Below, piece by piece: positions 1 through 6,044 of a stretch of 64,000 nucleotides of DNA. The stretch lies in contig NZ_FZOJ01000024.1 in NCBI RefSeq assembly GCF_900188145.1, forward strand, positions 1-64,000, given 5' to 3'. Numbering within the stretch: the first letter of the stretch is position 1; every line of letters starts with the position of its first letter. A program made the position numbers and the translations under genes. Under the pieces are notes generated by a model. It did no database searches. It had not been told where the DNA came from and was given only the letters and a program-made list of their open reading frames with translations. This DNA comes from Anaerovirgula multivorans. GTDB lineage: Bacteria > Bacillota > Clostridia > Peptostreptococcales > Natronincolaceae.

Positions 1-40
1 TATCGAGGTCTAGAGTTATTATAAACTCTAAATTCGATAG
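1..40. repeat. imperfect inverted repeat at window edge
   Basis: The arms TATCGA..TAGAGTT and AACTCTA..TCGATA face each other. It lies downstream of the minus-strand gene that ends at 131, so it may be its terminator, but I see no T-tract. It may also continue outside the window. Confidence 0.3.
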
Positions 41-130
41 GCTTGATTATTTTTTGAGGATTTCAACTGAAATTTTCAATTTCCCGATATCCCCTTACTG
101 TATCATTTGCTCAATTTAGATGCAGGAGAA

Positions 131-1387
131 TTACATGTGCATATGCTCCCATTCGCTGAGTACAAGTTTTACAAGACGATCTGCAGTATCTTTTTGAAAT
201 GGCATGACATGTCCATGAAATTGATAATATTGCAGATAGCTATATAATGTTTCGTAGCCGCCTTTTACCCATTCTTGACTATGGGGAAGGTATCCCGTGC
301 AGCCATTGGTGTATCCGTTCAGAAAAAGGTAAGGTGCATGTGCCTGTTTCGATGCTTCGAGAGAGATTTCACAGAAAATTTCATCTGGAATCCCGCAGAA
401 ACAGCCGCCATTCAAATTAAAGAACTGAATTTTTCCTTCTTGAACTTGTTTCGTAACACCGGAGTTCCTTAGCCTTTCACATTCCCTGAGCCATTCTGAA
501 CCATCAATGCCACATGACTTTTTTGCATCATCCGCAATTTGTTTTGATTCTTCTTCAGAAGGAACATCGGAGTAGTAGTCAAACTTTTTTGAATACATAT
601 GCAGGTTGTCTACCTCAGTCATATTAAAATGTAATTGTTTCGCTGAGTTTAGAAGAATATCGGATATCCGATCCAGGTCGGGTATGTTTCCGCCAAGGAT
701 TTTTTCCACTCCCGCCGGTTTAATATTACCTGCTGCCCCTTGAATAAGAATTACCGGACAAAGAAAACAGTCCTGTAACTTTTCGCGAGCAACACCAAAG
801 TAATCGCTAGAAATCTTGTTGTTACAGCTCATTAATATATTTGCATGTGCCGTAATCCGCAAAACAACGACTAATGGACAACCAGTGGCAGAATCAGCTA
901 TTTTTAATGCTCCAATCCGATTATCAACCATAGTGCAGCCTTCCCTGCGATTTTCTCCGATTTCAGTATCGGTCATAGCCCAACCGGTTTTGCAAGGCTT
1001 AAGTCTTTTCTTTGCTTCAATCACACATTTTTGAATTCGGTCACACATTAAATGAAAATATCTTTCACCATTAACCGGTGATAAAGGTGTGGGTGCGGAA
1101 TGTGTGTGCGAAAAACAAAGCATGACACAGGAAATGTCGGTTTTCAATTGCTTTGAAACAATAGATCGCAGTTCATCGGAAAGCGTTGTCGTCAGACCAA
1201 GACTGTCAATTGCAATCAGGCAATAATTCCTACCGCCAAATTCCAATATAAGTACCTGTGCATACAGTGAATGCAAAACGCCTTGCGATTTACTATCCTC
1301 CCTGTAACATCCGATTAGTTCGACCTGAAAGTCAGGCGTAATATCAGCTTGTGCAAAAGCAGCTTTAAAATTATATATATTATTCAT
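131..1387 (-). CDS. neutral/alkaline ceramidase-like hydrolase
   Basis: A 418-residue protein resembling the N-terminal catalytic domain of neutral/alkaline non-lysosomal ceramidases. Visible hallmarks are FAQADITPD near the start, FSHTHSAPTP at about residues 92-101 (the HTHS zinc-site motif), TAHANIL near 185 with a second likely zinc histidine, and QGAAGNIKP near 218. Family enzymes are zinc amidases that cleave ceramides. Bacterial relatives of this short type lack the C-terminal Ig-like domain and are mostly uncharacterised, so the substrate is open. No signal peptide is visible, so it may be cytoplasmic. The start has an AAAGGAG ribosome site. It stands alone; the upstream leader holds a long inverted repeat. 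Confidence 0.75.
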   Translation of the reverse strand: MNNIYNFKAAFAQADITPDFQVELIGCYREDSKSQGVLHSLYAQVLILEFGGRNYCLIAIDSLGLTTTLSDELRSIVSKQLKTDISCVMLCFSHTHSAPTPLSPVNGERYFHLMCDRIQKCVIEAKKRLKPCKTGWAMTDTEIGENRREGCTMVDNRIGALKIADSATGCPLVVVLRITAHANILMSCNNKISSDYFGVAREKLQDCFLCPVILIQGAAGNIKPAGVEKILGGNIPDLDRISDILLNSAKQLHFNMTEVDNLHMYSKKFDYYSDVPSEEESKQIADDAKKSCGIDGSEWLRECERLRNSGVTKQVQEGKIQFFNLNGGCFCGIPDEIFCEISLEASKQAHAPYLFLNGYTNGCTGYLPHSQEWVKGGYETLYSYLQYYQFHGHVMPFQKDTADRLVKLVLSEWEHMHM

Positions 1388-1776
1388 TTAGCTTTCTCCT
1401 TTAAAGTATTTATATTATGGACAAAGCCTAAATTCAGGGCATTAAATTACTTCATTTATCCTTAGCCCTGTTAGGCTTTACATGAAGTTATTACAATCAT
1501 AAGTTTCATACCATCACCTCGGATTGACAAATATATTTTAAAACACCTTTTAGCATTTACAATTGTCAGAATAAATTATACATCATTCCAAGCGCTAATT
1601 CAAATCCAGCAATTACAGGAAAGAAGCGGGCAAAAGCGAGCTTTCGCCCACCGCAATAAGCGCCATATAACAAAGACACTCAGCTATTAGCTGAGTGCCA
1701 CAAAATGAGTTTCACCCTGGTCAGACTGTAGGTTTTCGGGCAGTTTGTGGTTGAGGTGACAGGACTTAAAAGCTCT
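1388..1776. other. gene-free stretch with hairpins
   Basis: I find no coding sequence here. Apart from the leader repeat at 1422-1478 it contains a perfect 9-bp hairpin CACTCAGCT-att-AGCTGAGTG (1677-1697) and a GC-rich hairpin around 1628-1650 (arms GGGC and GCCC). Confidence 0.5.
1422..1478 (-). promoter_or_regulatory. structured leader (long inverted repeat)
   Basis: The arms AAAGCCT..CAGGGC (1422-1439) and GCCCTG..AGGCTTT (1464-1478) pair over two helices separated by small bulges. They lie 35-90 bases upstream of the ceramidase-like start at 1387. A folded 5' leader or a terminator of unknown purpose are both possible. Confidence 0.4.
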
Positions 1777-2205
1777 TTATTCTTTTATTTGTGTCGCCAC
1801 TTCATTGATTTTTTCAACATTAAGCCCCATTAAGGGATTTTCTTTGGGTGGTGAGAAAGGCGCGTAACCACCAAAGGACTCTATACAAATTGCTGAGTCA
1901 ATAAGCTCAGGCACAAAGCTGGTTTTGATTGTTTTTTGAAGTGTATCTGGATAGGCATTGCATAGAAAATATATCGTCTTCTTTTTCAGTAACACCGATT
2001 GATTCTTCCGAATAAAGTTTCTTACAGGTTTGTACAGCTTACCCATTCGAACCCCAGAACCAATTATAATCACATCGTAATCATCTAACGATGGAATTTC
2101 ATGATTAAGATCGATCAGTGTACTTCCGAAAAGTCCCTTTTGTAAAAGTAAGGAACACTCCTTGGCCGCACCGGACTTTGTAGCATAAGTAATTAAAATA
2201 TTCAT
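1777..2205 (-). CDS. flavodoxin-domain protein
   Basis: A 142-residue flavodoxin-fold protein. The N-terminal ILITYATKSGAA is the FMN phosphate-binding loop (T/S-x-T/S-G type), and DVIIIGSGVRMGKL near 45-58 is the second flavin-contacting loop, as in HemG-like and menaquinone-dependent protoporphyrinogen oxidase-type flavodoxins. It is the last gene of the minus-strand operon that starts at 4050, 13 bases after the membrane-anchored flavodoxin, and has a strong AAGGAGG site. Likely role: cytoplasmic FMN electron carrier or quinone-linked oxidoreductase. The partner is not identifiable from sequence. Confidence 0.75.
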   Translation of the reverse strand: MNILITYATKSGAAKECSLLLQKGLFGSTLIDLNHEIPSLDDYDVIIIGSGVRMGKLYKPVRNFIRKNQSVLLKKKTIYFLCNAYPDTLQKTIKTSFVPELIDSAICIESFGGYAPFSPPKENPLMGLNVEKINEVATQIKE

Positions 2206-2218
2206 TATAGTATCCTCC

Positions 2219-2863
2219 TTATTTCATGGTGGCACCGGTAATCACGTCTAATTTGGATTCACTGGCATCATGAATGACAATATAACCGGCATCTTTATGT
2301 TCTTCCCAGTTCTGACGGCTTTGTTCAAGAAACCATTTCATGAGTGCGGGGTCTGCTTTCCCAACCTTGAGAGTATCTATTTGATTACTATTGTCAAACC
2401 AGTCTGCCATTTGCTTTAATTCTTCCTGTTGATCCAAATTCATGCCCGTCGCAAACAACAAGATTGATTTATTTTCAATGGATTGATTTGAGATATAGCT
2501 TTTAAGCTGAGAAGAAATTTTGCCCATATACACAGGTGTACCAAAAGCAATCAAATCAAAGCGGTCTAAATCATAGGTAAGTTCTTTTGACGGGTAATTA
2601 ATTATTACACGATATTCCTGAGCCTCTAATTGCTGTGCCAATTCCATTATCACATTCGTTGTTGTTTTATTATTAGAAGGCTGGTAAATGATAAGCGCCT
2701 GCTTTTTACCCTCTCCCAAGACTATTTCCTCTGTCGTGTGTTCTTGGTTCAATCCGCCCATGACGGAAAAAAGCCATCCTCCAACTGATATTACCGTAAT
2801 ACCCAGAATAATTAAAAATATCATTAAAATCTTAAACCCAAGGCTATGTTTCTTTTTGTCCAT
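2219..2863 (-). CDS. membrane-anchored flavodoxin-like protein
   Basis: A 214-residue protein with one N-terminal membrane helix (about residues 10-34), then a flavodoxin-like domain. The phosphate loop reads ALIIYQPSNNKTT near 55-67, and DLIAFGTPVYMGKIS near 103-117 matches the second flavin loop of the smaller neighbour at 1777-2205. The anchor places a flavin domain at the membrane, probably outside given the positively charged N-terminus; that topology is inference. It sits 3 bases downstream of the TetR gene and is probably co-expressed with it. Confidence 0.7.
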   Translation of the reverse strand: MDKKKHSLGFKILMIFLIILGITVISVGGWLFSVMGGLNQEHTTEEIVLGEGKKQALIIYQPSNNKTTTNVIMELAQQLEAQEYRVIINYPSKELTYDLDRFDLIAFGTPVYMGKISSQLKSYISNQSIENKSILLFATGMNLDQQEELKQMADWFDNSNQIDTLKVGKADPALMKWFLEQSRQNWEEHKDAGYIVIHDASESKLDVITGATMK

Positions 2864-2866
2864 ATT

Positions 2867-3436
2867 TCATCCCTCTTTCATACCGAAAATATTGTCTACA
2901 AGCTGGTCAATCACAGTATCCCACGTTTTACAATCACTGAAATCACAGCCGAAATAAGTTGTAAATTGCTCCTTGTTCAGGAAAAATATTTGTAGCGGAA
3001 ATAACAGTTGGAAAGTCAATAGCTTTAATTCCATATCACTTTTCGTTTCTCCAAAGTGTTCTCGAAAGATTGGCAGCAACATTTGACTTATATAAACACT
3101 CCCTTGTTTCAGTTCAGATGATATCTTAATTTCTGCCAATGAGGCATTTTGAGAGCAGAATTTATAAAAAATTTTAAGCATTTCTTTAATTCCTTCAGAA
3201 GGAATAGCGGAATCTTTCTGACAGATCAGAGTAGCTCCGATGTCAGACATACACTTATCTACAGCCAATCGTATCAAGTTTTCTTTCGATTGGTAGTAAT
3301 AGTTAATTAATGCGCTGTTGACACCAGCAAGTAACGCTATTTCACGATTTGTCACTTTCGTAAGGTCTTTATTGTCTATTAAAAGTTGCTCAACAACCTC
3401 CAGAATTTTTTCTTTTGCTCTTGTTTTTTCATCCAT
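2867..3436 (-). CDS. TetR-family transcriptional regulator
   Basis: 189 residues. The N-terminal helix-turn-helix is typical of TetR: TNREIALLAGVNSALINYYY at about residues 24-43, followed by KENLIRLAVDKCM. The C-terminal two thirds is an all-helical ligand/dimer domain without recognisable specificity. Its start overlaps the stop of the preceding phosphatidyltransferase frame (ATGGATGA-type overlap, 3429-3436), and the flavodoxin genes follow at once, so it probably represses its own operon. The effector is unknown. Confidence 0.8.
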   Translation of the reverse strand: MDEKTRAKEKILEVVEQLLIDNKDLTKVTNREIALLAGVNSALINYYYQSKENLIRLAVDKCMSDIGATLICQKDSAIPSEGIKEMLKIFYKFCSQNASLAEIKISSELKQGSVYISQMLLPIFREHFGETKSDMELKLLTFQLLFPLQIFFLNKEQFTTYFGCDFSDCKTWDTVIDQLVDNIFGMKEG

Positions 3437-4050
3437 TTTTCGATTCTCCTTTTTTGTTATTTAAACATTGCCTTGATAATTTAAATAAGCTGAATATATT
3501 TGGATCGTAATAATCTATTTTTAATAAAATAAGTGTTTCCTCCAGAGCAGATAAAATTGGGATAATAATAATAATGGGTAGCGGCATATTACCCATCACG
3601 ATTCCCATGGACATGCAAAAAAATCATAACTCCGGTCAATTTATTGCCAACTGTATGGAGCATACCGAATTGATTGAATTTACCCTTTGTAATGAAAAAG
3701 TTCAGCAATCTAATAACCGCTACAGTAAGTCCACCTATAAGTATAGTGTCAGGTATTATCAACCCGTATGAACGTATCATACAGGTTAATGAGGTAATTA
3801 AAAAGATAAAGTCAGCCAGACTGTCTAATTTGGCTCCAAGAGCAGTTTTAAGTTGGTACCGTCTGGCAATATAGCCATCTAACACATCGCTTAATCCGCA
3901 AATAAGATACATTGTTAAAAAAAGAAACCAACTATTATGTATTAACAATAATGCTGAAGATAGTACAATGCGAAGAAGTGAAAAGAAGTTTGGCAGTTTT
4001 TTAAATTTATTGTTTTTTTTATACTCGCTTTTTAATTGTGATTTAATCAT
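3429..4050 (-). pseudogene. CDP-alcohol phosphatidyltransferase, frameshifted
   Basis: The first frame (4050-3589) encodes a protein with the perfect family signature D-x2-DG-x2-AR-x8-G-x3-D-x3-D, spanning about residues 56-81 (DVLDGYIARR then GAKLDSLAD). The frame stops after GVMIFLHVHGNRDG. A second frame (3614-3429) supplies the expected hydrophobic C-terminus (PLPIIIIIPILSALEE and on). The two join without a gap if one T is removed from a run of seven T (plus-strand A-run at 3617-3623), giving about 206 residues, the family's normal size. The gene may be a pseudogene, a phase-variable gene, or a sequencing error in a homopolymer. The family transfers phosphoalcohols to CDP-diacylglycerol in the membrane. 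It heads the operon with the TetR gene. Confidence 0.75.
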
Positions 4051-4056
4051 GATTAA

Positions 4057-4085
4057 ATACTATTATATTTTTTCTTTTATGTCAA
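4057..4085 (-). promoter_or_regulatory. candidate promoter of the phosphatidyltransferase operon
   Basis: TTGACA (4085-4080), a 17-base spacer, and TAGTAT (4062-4057). The predicted start would fall at or within a few bases of the ATG at 4050, which has no visible ribosome site. Translation may therefore begin leaderless or further downstream. Confidence 0.45.
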
Positions 4086-4200
4086 TACCATATCCGCTCT
4101 TCACTCAATACTTTCTTAAATAATCATGTGTTCTAAATTAGTGATTAGTTTTATTTTTCTAAAAGAAAAAGCCTGAAATTATTGAATTCCAAGCTTTTAA

Positions 4201-4260
4201 TGGTACGGATGGGGAGATTTGAACCCCCACGAGTATTTTCCCGCTACCCCATCAAGATAG
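4201..4260 (-). tRNA. 3' half of a split tRNA-Leu gene
   Basis: On the minus strand this reads from the anticodon stem (CTATC) through a long class II variable arm, a T arm with GGTTCAAATC, an acceptor strand and an encoded CCA (4203-4201). No 5' half adjoins it. The missing half lies at 5668-5702, and the two share the junction sequence CACTATCTTG. Joined, they form a normal 86-base Leu-type tRNA. The rebuilt loop reads TTGATGG, so the anticodon would be GAT rather than the GAG expected of Leu. That suggests either mutation or sequence left by the integration crossover. It is not functional as it stands. Confidence 0.85.
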
Positions 4261-4386
4261 TGTTTGTTCATTGTAAGTAAGAGGAATTTTCCACTCAATC
4301 TTTATATCAAGTGATTCATCAGCTTTTTCATGAATGTATATTTTATTGACTAAAGTACACATCTGGTTATTAGGATCTCTGGCATA
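4252..4386 (-). pseudogene. C-terminal scrap of a site-specific recombinase (tentative)
   Basis: The minus-strand frame reads RDPNNQMCTLVNKIYIHEK and on to IKIEWKI before a TGA (4254-4252). It resembles the end of resolvase-type (serine) recombinases, which often finish with a LVDKI..V...IEI.W pattern. The stop codon sits inside the tRNA-Leu anticodon loop, exactly at the proposed attachment core, as expected for an integrase gene abutting its att site. Only about 45 codons remain; upstream it runs in another frame into tape-measure sequence. The family call is weak because the piece is short. Confidence 0.4.
4253..4262. other. attachment-site core, left copy
   Basis: The 10-base sequence CAAGATAGTG is repeated at 5668-5677. 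Both copies lie at the break point of the split tRNA-Leu gene, which marks them as the direct repeat left by integration. Confidence 0.7.
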
Positions 4387-4859
4387 TATTGCATAACCCA
4401 ATCTAAGAATTTGGAAATTATAGGCATTAAACCAACACCTACTTGAGTCGCCACACTACCCAACATCCTTTTTACTTGATCCGTTTGGCCTGTAAAAACA
4501 ACACCTGCATCAATAGCTTCATCAGATAAAACTAATCCTAATTCATGGGCTTGTTTTTTCATTTCTTCAACACTACCCGCAGCCCCATTGAGTAACGGCA
4601 TAAGTTCACTACCTTGCTTTCCAAATAATTCAGTTGCAAGTCTAGCCTTTTCTGTACCATCTTCCATATTTTGAAGGGCAATTACAGTTTCCTCAAACAT
4701 TTGCTCTTGTGATTTCAACGCACCTGTTGAATCAGTTGCAGATAAACCAAGTTTTGCAAATGCTTCTGCCCCTTTACCGCTTCCTCTAATAGTTTCATCC
4801 ATTACTGTAAGTTCTTTATTGCCCAAATCATCATATTTTTTTGAAGAGTTGACACAAAT
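4350..4859 (-). pseudogene. phage tail tape-measure protein fragment
   Basis: About 170 open codons (a TTG at 4826 is only a nominal start). The segment FAKLGLSATDSTGAL followed by ARLATELFGKQGSELMPLLN is the conserved core of TP901-type tail tape-measure proteins. These are normally 600-2000 residues long and set tail length in siphophages. Both ends are lost: upstream the frame meets a TGA at a junction with another tail gene, and downstream it runs into recombinase sequence and stops. It is a relic. Confidence 0.75.
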
Positions 4860-4963
4860 TCAGTTGATGGACTACCATGAATCACATATATTTCTCCGTC
4901 AGGAGATCCTTGTATTGTTAGTGGTTCTCTAACTAATACCGATAAATCTAAAATATTACTCAT
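4811..4963 (-). pseudogene. N-terminus of a phage tail protein fused out of frame
   Basis: A 50-codon frame with a good start (AGGAATGAAGAATG context) reading MSNILDLSVLVREPLTIQG and then continuing in the wrong frame over tape-measure sequence. The N-terminus looks like a small tail assembly/chaperone protein, which normally precedes the tape-measure gene. The join therefore looks like a deletion between two neighbouring tail genes. I am unsure of the exact family. Confidence 0.5.
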
Positions 4964-5045
4964 TCTTCATTCCTCCAATTTTTCTTTTTAATTACAGTCG
5001 ACTTTAATCAAAAACATAAAAGGATAGATTTCTCTATTCTTTACT

Positions 5046-5120
5046 ACTCTACAAATGTTTCAACTATTTCTACCAAGTTTCCATTTTTATCAGATAAAGC
5101 AGAAAACTCATAGTTTATAT
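5046..5120 (-). pseudogene. short coding scrap
   Basis: A minus-strand frame ending SALSDKNGNLVEIVETFVE before a TAG. It is about 25 codons without a start. Its location inside the prophage relic suggests a phage gene end; no family was recognised. Confidence 0.3.
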
Positions 5121-5319
5121 TTCAAATACTAGAAGTGTACTATCAAATATTGATGATGATACAACTTTAAATCAAGGTGATAATAATCTAGTCATATCTA
5201 TAGAACGAGTTAATGAGAACACTATTAATGTTAATATTCTAGCAGCTATGACGAATGATTGTATTATATCTACAGACGATCTTTATTCGTTTGATGACGA
5301 TGAAGATGATGTGTATTGA
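5098..5319 (+). pseudogene. start-less coding fragment with acidic tail
   Basis: An open frame of about 73 codons without a usable start, ending in the acidic tail DDLYSFDDDEDDVY before TGA at 5317-5319. It has coding-like composition but I do not recognise it. It lies between prophage scraps and the intact tRNA-Leu, so it is probably another broken cargo gene. Confidence 0.35.
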
Positions 5320-5495
5320 AAATAAATCTAGTACTCTATCTACTAATTTTTTATGATTAATAAAAACAGGACTAAATTTATTTTATATTTTATGTCCTAA
5401 ATCAGGACTTTCAAAAATTGAATAATAGACCTATATGCCATAGGCTTTAAAAATGTCTTAGAAGTCAATTGTGGACTTGTAGATATGCAATAAAA

Positions 5496-5517
5496 AACTA
5501 CCTATTTTTAGGTAGTT
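5496..5517. terminator. terminator of tRNA-Leu(GAG)
   Basis: The arms AACTACCTA and TAGGTAGTT enclose a 4-base loop, with T-tracts on both sides. It lies immediately downstream of the minus-strand tRNA. Confidence 0.8.
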
Positions 5518-5525
5518 GATTTTTT

Positions 5526-5610
5526 TGGTGCGGTAGAAGGGACTTGAACCCTTACGTCTATTGACATAGCCCCCTCAAGACTACGTGTCTGCCGATTCCA
5601 CCACTACCGC
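5526..5610 (-). tRNA. tRNA-Leu(GAG)
   Basis: 85 bases including an encoded CCA. The acceptor arms GCGGTAG and CTACCGC pair perfectly. The D arm reads TGGTGGAATCGGCAGAC, and the anticodon stem TAGTC/GGCTA encloses loop TTGAGGG with anticodon GAG. A class II variable arm and the T loop GGTTCAAGTCC follow. It lies between the two halves of a broken tRNA-Leu and is followed by a strong terminator. It appears to be the replacement leucine tRNA at this locus. Confidence 0.95.
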
Positions 5611-5667
5611 ATTTTAAAGTTGTCTATAAACTTAACAAATGAAACTAACAATAAAGTAACATCATCA

Positions 5668-5677
5668 CAAGATAGTG
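5668..5677. other. attachment-site core, right copy
   Basis: CAAGATAGTG, identical to 4253-4262, at the point where the 5' tRNA half ends. Confidence 0.7.
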
Positions 5678-5702
5678 CGTCTGCTGGTTCCACCACATCT
5701 GC
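5668..5702 (-). tRNA. 5' half of a split tRNA-Leu gene
   Basis: On the minus strand: acceptor GCAGATG, D arm TGGTGGAACCAGCAGACGC, and anticodon stem ACTATC, then the break. It complements the 3' half at 4201-4260. Six of the seven acceptor positions can pair (one wobble), with one A-C mismatch at the third, consistent with decay after the split. It retains the original promoter just upstream. Confidence 0.85.
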
Positions 5703-5729
5703 ATGTTGTTATTGATTTAGTACTATAAC

Positions 5730-5758
5730 ATTATAATATGGTTAGGTTGCTATGTCAA
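5730..5758 (-). promoter_or_regulatory. consensus promoter of the leucine tRNA locus
   Basis: A perfect TTGACA (5758-5753), a 17-base spacer and a perfect TATAAT (5735-5730). It directs transcription into the broken 5' tRNA half at 5702 and then, 57 bases later, into the intact tRNA-Leu(GAG). A weaker second promoter (TTGTTA, 17 bases, TATAGA) may lie between the two. Confidence 0.85.
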
Positions 5759-5795
5759 CTTTTTATAATTACTAATGCGGCGAAACTTAATTCAT

Positions 5796-5843
5796 AAGTG
5801 ACCAACACGAAAGTTAGATTTGTAACTTTCGTGTTGGTCACTT
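5796..5843. repeat. 21-bp perfect hairpin
   Basis: The arms 5796-5816 and 5823-5843 are perfect inverted copies around a 6-base loop (AAGTGACCAACACG.. and its complement). It is stronger than an ordinary terminator and has no T-tract, so it may be a terminator or one end of a small non-autonomous element. It directly precedes repeat copy R1a. Confidence 0.7.
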
Positions 5844-5856
5844 AGTTTGTTTATCT

Positions 5857-5977
5857 AGGAGGGGTTTTTACTCCTCTGAATTATAGCTGAGTTTATTTCG
5901 AGAATGTAGTGTCTGCTCTCTCACTTAGTTTGTTTATCTATAAGCGGCAGTCTTAGCAATACACCGAAGAATAAATT
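5857..5977 (-). repeat. dispersed intergenic repeat R1, copy a
   Basis: Read on the minus strand it contains GTGTATTG.TAAGACT, then CACTACATTCTCGAAATAAA, then a GAGGAGTAAAAA..CTCC hairpin. The same blocks occur in this order at 25271-25397 and in part at 54975-55015 and 55542-55630. A 20-bp direct repeat (5838-5857 and 5921-5940, TCACTTAGTTTGTTTATCTA) is specific to this copy. Confidence 0.65.
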
Positions 5978-6044
5978 AGTGTACAACGAATGTTAGTATT
6001 CTATCGGCACTGTATCTATATAAAGCTCCTACAAGAACATATTA

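Noticed and set aside
4201-4260. A complete tRNA with an unusual 5' half
   Set aside because: No sequence on the 5' side pairs with the acceptor or forms a D arm; the true 5' half is found at 5668-5702.
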